A stretch of DNA of 6,182 bases from the NCBI GenBank assembly GCA_037445085.1, contig JBBILG010000096.1, forward strand, positions 1-6,182, in the 5' to 3' direction. Made by a program: the position numbers and the translations under genes. The stretch comes from JBBILG01 sp037445085. GTDB lineage: Bacteria > Pseudomonadota > Gammaproteobacteria > Burkholderiales > Methylophilaceae. The first letter of the stretch is position 1; every line of letters begins with the position of its first letter. Positions 1-6,182 of this stretch are shown one piece after another. The notes beneath the pieces were generated by a model. It saw nothing but the letters and a program-made list of their open reading frames with translations. It was not told the origin of the DNA and ran no database searches.

Positions 1-994
1 GCTCGCGGCCGCGGATGTCGGGCAGCGGCACCACCACCTGACGGTCGAAGCGGCCGGGACGCAGCAGGGCGGGATCGAGCACGTCGGGACGGTTGGTGGC
101 GGCGATGACGATGACGCCGACATTGCCCTCGAAGCCGTCCATCTCCACCAGGAGCTGGTTCAGCGTCTGCTCGCGCTCGTCGTTGCCGCCGCCCAGGCCC
201 GCACCGCGCTGGCGGCCGACCGCGTCGATCTCGTCGATGAAAATAATGCAGGGCGCGCTCTTCTTGGCCTGCTCGAACATGTCGCGCACGCGCGCGGCAC
301 CCACGCCGACGAACATCTCGACGAAGTCCGAACCGGAAATCGAGAAGAACGGCACCTTCGCCTCGCCCGCGATCGCGCGCGCGAGGAGCGTTTTCCCGGT
401 GCCGGGGTTGCCGACCATCAGCACGCCTCGCGGAATGCGTCCGCCCAGTTTCTGGAACTTGGACGGATCACGCAGGAAATCCACCAGCTCCTGCACTTCC
501 TCCTTGGCTTCGTCGCAGCCGGCGACATCGGCGAAGGTGACCTGATTGCTGCTCTCGTCCAGCATGCGCGCGCGGCTCTTGCCGAAGGAGAAGGCGCCGC
601 CCCTGCCGCCGCCCTGCATCTGGCGCATGAAGAACACCCACACCGCGATCAGCAGCAGCATGGGGAACCAGGAAACCAAGATGTTCATGAGCAAGGAGGG
701 CTGCTCTTCCGGCTTGGCCTCGACCATGACATCGTGGCCGAGCAGGTCGGAAACCAGCCAGGGATCGGCAGGGGCGTAGGTGGTGAAGCGCTGGCCGTCG
801 CGGGTCTCGCCGCGCAGCACGCGGCCGTCTATGGTCACCTTGGCGATCTGCCCCTGCTTGACCTGGTCGATGAACTGCGAATACACGACCTGGTTCTCGG
901 CGACCGGCTTGACGCCGAAATGGTTGAAAACCGTCATCAGCACCAGTGCGACGATCAGCCAGATGGCAATGTTCTTTACGATATTGTTGTTCAA
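1..994 (-). CDS. ftsH: ATP-dependent zinc metalloprotease FtsH, N-terminal half (runs off left edge)
   Basis: FtsH is the inner-membrane AAA+ protease that extracts and degrades misfolded membrane proteins and some regulators (in E. coli sigma-32 and LpxC), working as a hexamer. I translated 331 codons with no interruption. Visible in order: transmembrane helix 1 (about residues 8-25), a periplasmic domain (about 27-100), transmembrane helix 2 (about 103-123), then the AAA+ module. This has Walker A GNPGTGKT (195-202), pore loop FVG (228-230), Walker B IIFIDE (250-255) and the second region of homology with arginine fingers R312 and R315, the same numbers as in E. coli. The HEXXH protease domain would lie beyond the left edge. 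The start is TTG at 994-992: an in-frame TAG lies at 1027-1025, no ATG or GTG falls between, and an AGGA Shine-Dalgarno sits 8 nt upstream. The next Met is inside helix 1. The gene follows rlmE in the same direction, as in enterics. Confidence 0.97.
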   Translation of the reverse strand, partial: MNNNIVKNIAIWLIVALVLMTVFNHFGVKPVAENQVVYSQFIDQVKQGQIAKVTIDGRVLRGETRDGQRFTTYAPADPWLVSDLLGHDVMVEAKPEEQPSLLMNILVSWFPMLLLIAVWVFFMRQMQGGGRGGAFSFGKSRARMLDESSNQVTFADVAGCDEAKEEVQELVDFLRDPSKFQKLGGRIPRGVLMVGNPGTGKTLLARAIAGEAKVPFFSISGSDFVEMFVGVGAARVRDMFEQAKKSAPCIIFIDEIDAVGRQRGAGLGGGNDEREQTLNQLLVEMDGFEGNVGVIVIAATNRPDVLDPALLRPGRFDRQVVVPLPDIRGRE

Positions 995-996
995 CG

Positions 997-1024
997 TCCC
1001 GTTCCTTTTGTCAATCCCGTTCCT
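997..1024 (-). promoter_or_regulatory. ftsH ribosome-binding region with a duplicated 10-nt module
   Basis: On the minus strand AGGAACGGGA occurs twice (1006-997 and 1024-1015), with an 18-nt period. The proximal copy supplies AGGA 8 nt before the ftsH TTG start. The distal copy supplies AGGA 6 nt before another TTG (1014-1012). The proximal copy is the likely functional ftsH ribosome-binding site; the role of the distal copy is unknown. Confidence 0.7.
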
Positions 1025-1046
1025 CTATATTGGGGCATATGGTTGC

Positions 1047-1052
1047 ATTCTA
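1047..1052 (-). promoter_or_regulatory. Candidate -10 element for ftsH
   Basis: The 86-nt rlmE-ftsH gap contains TAGAAT on the minus strand, 5 of 6 to the sigma-70 -10 consensus, which would give a leader of about 45 nt. No convincing -35 is seen 16-18 nt upstream. A CCCCAATATA string just downstream (1035-1026) loosely resembles a sigma-32 -10 box, as might be expected for a heat-shock protease gene, but it carries an extra base and lacks a clear partner -35. ftsH could instead be co-transcribed with rlmE. Confidence 0.3.
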
Positions 1053-1080
1053 AACCGAATCGGCGAGCCGCGCTTGCGGT

Positions 1081-1701
1081 CTATTCCAGCAGGCGCAATC
1101 CCAGCAGGTAGATTTCGCTGCTGCGATCGCGCGAGGCTTTGGGCTTGCGCGTGACCACCTTTGCGTATCTCTCGTGCAGGGCGGCGACGATTGCATCGCA
1201 GCCCGAGCCGGCGAACACTTTGACCAGGAAGTTGCCGCCCGGTTTCAGCCAGTTGTCGGCAAAATCCAGCGCCAGTTCGGCAAGATGGGCCATGCGCGCC
1301 TGGTCGGTGGCGCCGATGCCGCTGAGGTTGGGCGCCATGTCGGAGATGACGAGATCGACCTGCCTGCCGGCGAGCAGCGCTTCCAGCGCGGCCAGCGCCG
1401 CCGCCTCGGTGAAATCCCCCCGCAGGAATTCCACGCCGGGCAGCGGCTGCATTTCCAGCAGATCCAGGGCGATGACGCACCCCCTGCCCTGCAGGCGTTG
1501 CGCCACCACCTGCGACCAGCTTCCGGGCGCGGCGCCGAGATCGACCACGGTCATGCCGGGGCGGATGAGGCGGTCGCGGTCATCGATTTCCATCAGCTTG
1601 TAGGCGGCGCGGGCGCGATAACCTTCGTGCTGCGCGCGCCTGACGAACTCGTCGCTGACATGCTCCCGCATCCAGGCCTTGCTGGTTCTGGATCGCTTCA
1701 T
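1081..1701 (-). CDS. rlmE: 23S rRNA (uridine-2552-2'-O)-methyltransferase RlmE (FtsJ/RrmJ)
   Basis: RlmE uses S-adenosylmethionine to methylate the 2'-OH of U2552 in the A-loop of 23S rRNA, a late step of 50S assembly. The protein has 206 residues (E. coli 209). The SAM-binding motif I, VVDLGAAPGSWSQ, is at residues 52-64, with Ser61 where E. coli has Gly. The catalytic tetrad K-D-K-E is complete: K35 (AAYKL), D121 (SDMAP), K161 (VKVF) and E196 (SSEIY), each offset by three from E. coli K38, D124, K164 and E199, so the start at ATG 1701 fits the family. No strong Shine-Dalgarno is visible: the nearest purine run (AAGG) is about 16 nt upstream. It is divergent from yhbY and lies upstream of ftsH in the same direction. 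Confidence 0.97.
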   Translation of the reverse strand: MKRSRTSKAWMREHVSDEFVRRAQHEGYRARAAYKLMEIDDRDRLIRPGMTVVDLGAAPGSWSQVVAQRLQGRGCVIALDLLEMQPLPGVEFLRGDFTEAAALAALEALLAGRQVDLVISDMAPNLSGIGATDQARMAHLAELALDFADNWLKPGGNFLVKVFAGSGCDAIVAALHERYAKVVTRKPKASRDRSSEIYLLGLRLLE

Positions 1702-1703
1702 GT

Positions 1704-1711
1704 GCTAGACT
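1704..1711 (+). promoter_or_regulatory. Candidate extended -10 for yhbY
   Basis: TGCTAGACT-type sequence: a TG one base upstream of TAGACT (1706-1711), 4 of 6 to TATAAT. It lies just outside the rlmE start codon and would start transcription near 1718, about 19 nt before the yhbY ATG. The hexamer 17 nt upstream (TGGTTC) is a poor -35, so recognition would rely on the extended -10. Judged by eye only. Confidence 0.3.
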
Positions 1712-1727
1712 GCGAGCCTTTTTGAAT

Positions 1728-1756
1728 CAAATACATATGACGCCTCTTCATTCCAA
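1728..1756 (-). promoter_or_regulatory. Candidate promoter for rlmE
   Basis: On the minus strand TTGGAA (1756-1751, 4 of 6 to TTGACA) is followed after exactly 17 nt by TATTTG (1733-1728, 3 of 6 to TATAAT). If real, its -35 lies inside the yhbY coding sequence and its start point near 1721, giving a leader of about 20 nt. The match is weak. Confidence 0.25.
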
Positions 1757-2030
1757 GCAGGTCAGCCGTCTGCGCGCCCTTGCCCATCACCTCGACCCGG
1801 TGGTGATGATAGGCAGCAACGGCCTCAGTGAGCAGGTATTGCGCGAAATCGAGGTGAACCTCGCCGCGCACGAACTGATCAAGATCAAGGTGTTCGGCGA
1901 CGATCGCACACTGCGCAAGGCGCTGCTGGAATCCATCTGCGCGCACACCGGCGCCGTCCCCATCCATCACATCGGCAAGCAACTGGTGATCTACCGCGCC
2001 GCCGACAAGCCGCGCATACAACTGCCCTGA
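1737..2030 (+). CDS. yhbY: YhbY-family ribosome assembly RNA-binding protein (CRM domain)
   Basis: YhbY is a single-domain CRM protein associated with pre-50S particles and large-subunit assembly. From ATG 1737 it has 97 residues, the same length as E. coli YhbY. The family signature is clear: the GSNG turn (GxxG loop, residues 23-26) followed by LSEQVLREIE, HELIKIKV and a C-terminal IGKQLVIYR strand. An in-frame TTG at 1722 would add five residues, but the ATG gives the family length and an N-terminus beginning at the first conserved helix. No clear Shine-Dalgarno precedes the ATG; the leader is A/T-rich. It is the only plus-strand gene here, divergent from rlmE and converging on the DUF4149 gene with 9 nt between stop codons. 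No terminator hairpin is visible in that gap. Confidence 0.95.
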   Translation: MTPLHSKQVSRLRALAHHLDPVVMIGSNGLSEQVLREIEVNLAAHELIKIKVFGDDRTLRKALLESICAHTGAVPIHHIGKQLVIYRAADKPRIQLP

Positions 2031-2039
2031 GCGTCGGCT

Positions 2040-2489
2040 TTAGCGGGCGCGCAGCACCAGCGCCACGCCAAGCACACTCTGCGCCAGATAGGCGATGCTG
2101 GCCACGCCGTGCCAGGTGCGGAAGCGGTCGGCGAACACGCTTTGCATCACGTCCATGGCACCGGCCTCTGCCTTGAGCTGCGCCAGCAGCGGCTGGATGC
2201 CGAAATGCCCGCCCAGGGTGAGCAGCAGCATCAGCAGCGCAGCCCAGAAAAACGCCTGGCGCAAGGCACCGATGCCGTCGCGCAGCAGGCGGTGCAGCAG
2301 CAGATAGCCGCCGGCCAGCATGCCGAACCAGGCCATCCAGGTGAACATGCGCCCGGCCAGCATGCCGGCCAGCATGCGATCGTCCAGGCTGTGAAACAGG
2401 ACGGGAGCCGCCAGGTAGCCGATGGCCCACAGGCCGCCAGCCCAGGCGGCGGCCAGCAGCAAGGCCAGGGCGTCAAGAAATCTCGGCAT
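2040..2489 (-). CDS. DUF4149 family four-helix membrane protein
   Basis: A 149-residue inner-membrane protein with no established function. Four hydrophobic segments are visible: about residues 5-32, 39-66 (interrupted by R47), 79-98 and 127-146. Family-like features are the WAGGLWAIGYLAAPVLF first helix with a Pro before LF, a His after the third helix (TLGGHFGI), and the RTWHG motif before the fourth. This resembles DUF4149 / TMEM205-like proteins, which often lie next to greA in betaproteobacteria. The ATG is 11 nt past the greA stop with no strong Shine-Dalgarno, which suggests translational coupling to greA. The family assignment is from memory of the pattern, not a profile search. A 12-bp tandem duplication in the gene gives a repeated MLAG at residues 39-46. 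Confidence 0.82.
   Translation of the reverse strand: MPRFLDALALLLAAAWAGGLWAIGYLAAPVLFHSLDDRMLAGMLAGRMFTWMAWFGMLAGGYLLLHRLLRDGIGALRQAFFWAALLMLLLTLGGHFGIQPLLAQLKAEAGAMDVMQSVFADRFRTWHGVASIAYLAQSVLGVALVLRAR
2353..2376 (-). repeat. Perfect 12-bp tandem duplication inside the DUF4149 gene
   Basis: The plus-strand unit CCGGCCAGCATG occurs at 2353-2364 and immediately again at 2365-2376. A third copy lies at 2311-2322. The tandem pair encodes parts of two consecutive MLAG units (residues 39-46) and the third encodes MLAG at 57-60. The unit length keeps the frame, so an in-frame slippage duplication is likely. Confidence 0.9.
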
Positions 2490-2500
2490 GCGCGGCGCCG

Positions 2501-2977
2501 TCAGATGTAGCGCACGTCCAGCACTTCGTAGGAACGGATGCCGCCCGGTGCCTGCACCTCGGCCACATCGCCGGCATACTTGCCGATCAGGGCACGGGCG
2601 ATGGGGGAGTTGACGGAAATCTTGCCGGCCTTGATGTCGGCCTCGTCGTCACCGACGATCTGGTAGACGCACACCTCGCCGCTGTCGAGATCTTCCAGCT
2701 CGACAGTGGCGCCGAACACGCAGCGGCCGTCCGCGTCGAGCCGGGCGGGATCGATGATCTGCGCGTTGGCGAGCTTGGCCTCCACCTCGGCGATGCGTCC
2801 CTCGACGAAGCTCTGGCGCTCCTTGGCGGCGTCGTATTCGGCATTCTCGGAAAGGTCGCCCTGCGCGCGCGCCTCGGCGATGGCCTGGATGACGCTGGGG
2901 CGCACCACGCTCTTGAGATGTTGCAGTTCGGCCTTGAGCTTCTCGGCCCCGGCCACGGTCAAGGGAATCTTGATCAC
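2501..2977 (-). CDS. greA: Transcription elongation factor GreA
   Basis: GreA inserts its coiled coil into the secondary channel of RNA polymerase and stimulates cleavage of backtracked RNA, rescuing stalled complexes. From GTG 2977 the protein has 158 residues, the same as E. coli GreA. The coiled coil (about 1-75) carries the catalytic acidic tip GDLSENAEY, with D41 and E44 at the E. coli positions. The C-terminal FKBP-like domain contains the conserved GDDEAD, ISVNSPIARALIGK and APGG segments. An ATG 12 codons upstream (3013) is open, but it would begin inside the terminator hairpin and add a non-conserved MWFRFFWRQDTE. AGGA 7 nt before the GTG supports the shorter start. An intrinsic terminator lies just upstream and the DUF4149 gene follows after 11 nt. 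Confidence 0.96.
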   Translation of the reverse strand: MIKIPLTVAGAEKLKAELQHLKSVVRPSVIQAIAEARAQGDLSENAEYDAAKERQSFVEGRIAEVEAKLANAQIIDPARLDADGRCVFGATVELEDLDSGEVCVYQIVGDDEADIKAGKISVNSPIARALIGKYAGDVAEVQAPGGIRSYEVLDVRYI

Positions 2978-2988
2978 TTCCGTATCCT
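2975..2988 (-). promoter_or_regulatory. greA: greA ribosome-binding site deciding a GTG start
   Basis: AGGA at 2988-2985 is spaced 7 nt from GTG 2977-2975. This strong match fixes the start at the family length of 158 residues and argues against the upstream ATG at 3013. Confidence 0.8.
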
Positions 2989-2994
2989 GTCTCC

Positions 2995-3034
2995 AAAAAA
3001 AACGAAACCACACCGGAGCGATCCGGCGTGGTTT
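2995..3034 (-). terminator. Intrinsic terminator after carB, in the greA leader
   Basis: Read on the minus strand, AAACCACGCCGG (3034-3023) pairs with CCGGTGTGGTTT (3016-3005) to form a 12-bp stem with a single G-U pair. The loop is 6 nt, and after two further bases comes a run of eight T (3002-2995). This is a textbook Rho-independent terminator. It begins 20 nt past the carB stop and its T-run ends 17 nt before the greA start codon. Confidence 0.92.
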
Positions 3035-3054
3035 GCAAACATGCCGTTATCTTA

Positions 3055-6182
<3,128 letters not shown>

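Noticed and set aside
1053..1080. Possible terminator after rlmE
   Set aside because: The inverted repeats (CGGC-TC-GCCG and an outer ACCG/CGGT) are short and poorly stacked, and the following T-run is only three bases.
93..1154. Several open plus-strand frames of 77-150 codons opposite ftsH
   Set aside because: They are antisense to a well-conserved intact ftsH frame, have low-complexity Ser/Arg/Pro-rich translations and match no family; open antisense frames are expected at this GC content.
1174..1725. A 183-codon plus-strand frame opposite rlmE
   Set aside because: rlmE has a complete catalytic tetrad and family length on the other strand; the translated Gly/Ala/His/Gln-rich frame shows no recognisable domain.
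1722..1736. TTG start for yhbY giving 102 residues
   Set aside because: ATG 1737 gives the 97-residue family length and begins at the conserved first helix.
1885..2430. A 181-codon minus-strand frame overlapping yhbY and the DUF4149 gene
   Set aside because: Its translation is Arg/Ala/Gly-rich without motifs, and it overlaps two better supported genes.
2978..3013. Longer greA starting at ATG 3013
   Set aside because: The extra 12 residues are encoded by the terminator arm and T-run, do not match GreA, and the GTG at 2977 has a well-placed AGGA and gives exactly 158 residues.

Overview
This is a GC-rich chromosomal window of housekeeping genes, most likely from a betaproteobacterium. The evidence is the protein sequences themselves and the gene order carB-greA-DUF4149, then yhbY and rlmE divergent, then ftsH. 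Enterics also keep greA, yhbY, rlmE and ftsH together, but carB and a DUF4149 membrane protein beside greA point to Betaproteobacteria. The lineage within that class cannot be resolved by eye. A run of 10 N inside carB shows that this is a draft or metagenome scaffold.

Layout from right to left on the minus strand: carB (large subunit of carbamoyl-phosphate synthetase, about 34 N-terminal codons beyond the right edge) ends in tandem stops. A strong intrinsic terminator follows, then greA (transcript cleavage factor) and, 11 nt further, a four-helix DUF4149 membrane protein. The only plus-strand gene, yhbY (ribosome assembly RNA-binding protein), converges on the DUF4149 gene with 9 nt between stop codons. 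It is divergent from rlmE (23S rRNA U2552 2'-O-methyltransferase) across 35 nt. rlmE is followed after 86 nt by ftsH (membrane AAA+ protease), whose first 331 codons are visible and which runs off the left edge.

The genes serve growth functions: pyrimidine/arginine precursor supply (CarB), transcription elongation (GreA), late 50S maturation (RlmE, YhbY) and membrane protein quality control (FtsH). I saw no mobile element, CRISPR array, tRNA, rRNA or novel multi-gene system. The points worth a second look are regulatory. The terminator lies 17 nt upstream of the greA start. The ftsH leader carries a duplicated ribosome-binding module and a possible seven-codon ORF. The yhbY/rlmE divergent region is very compact. 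The carB N run looks nine bases too long.
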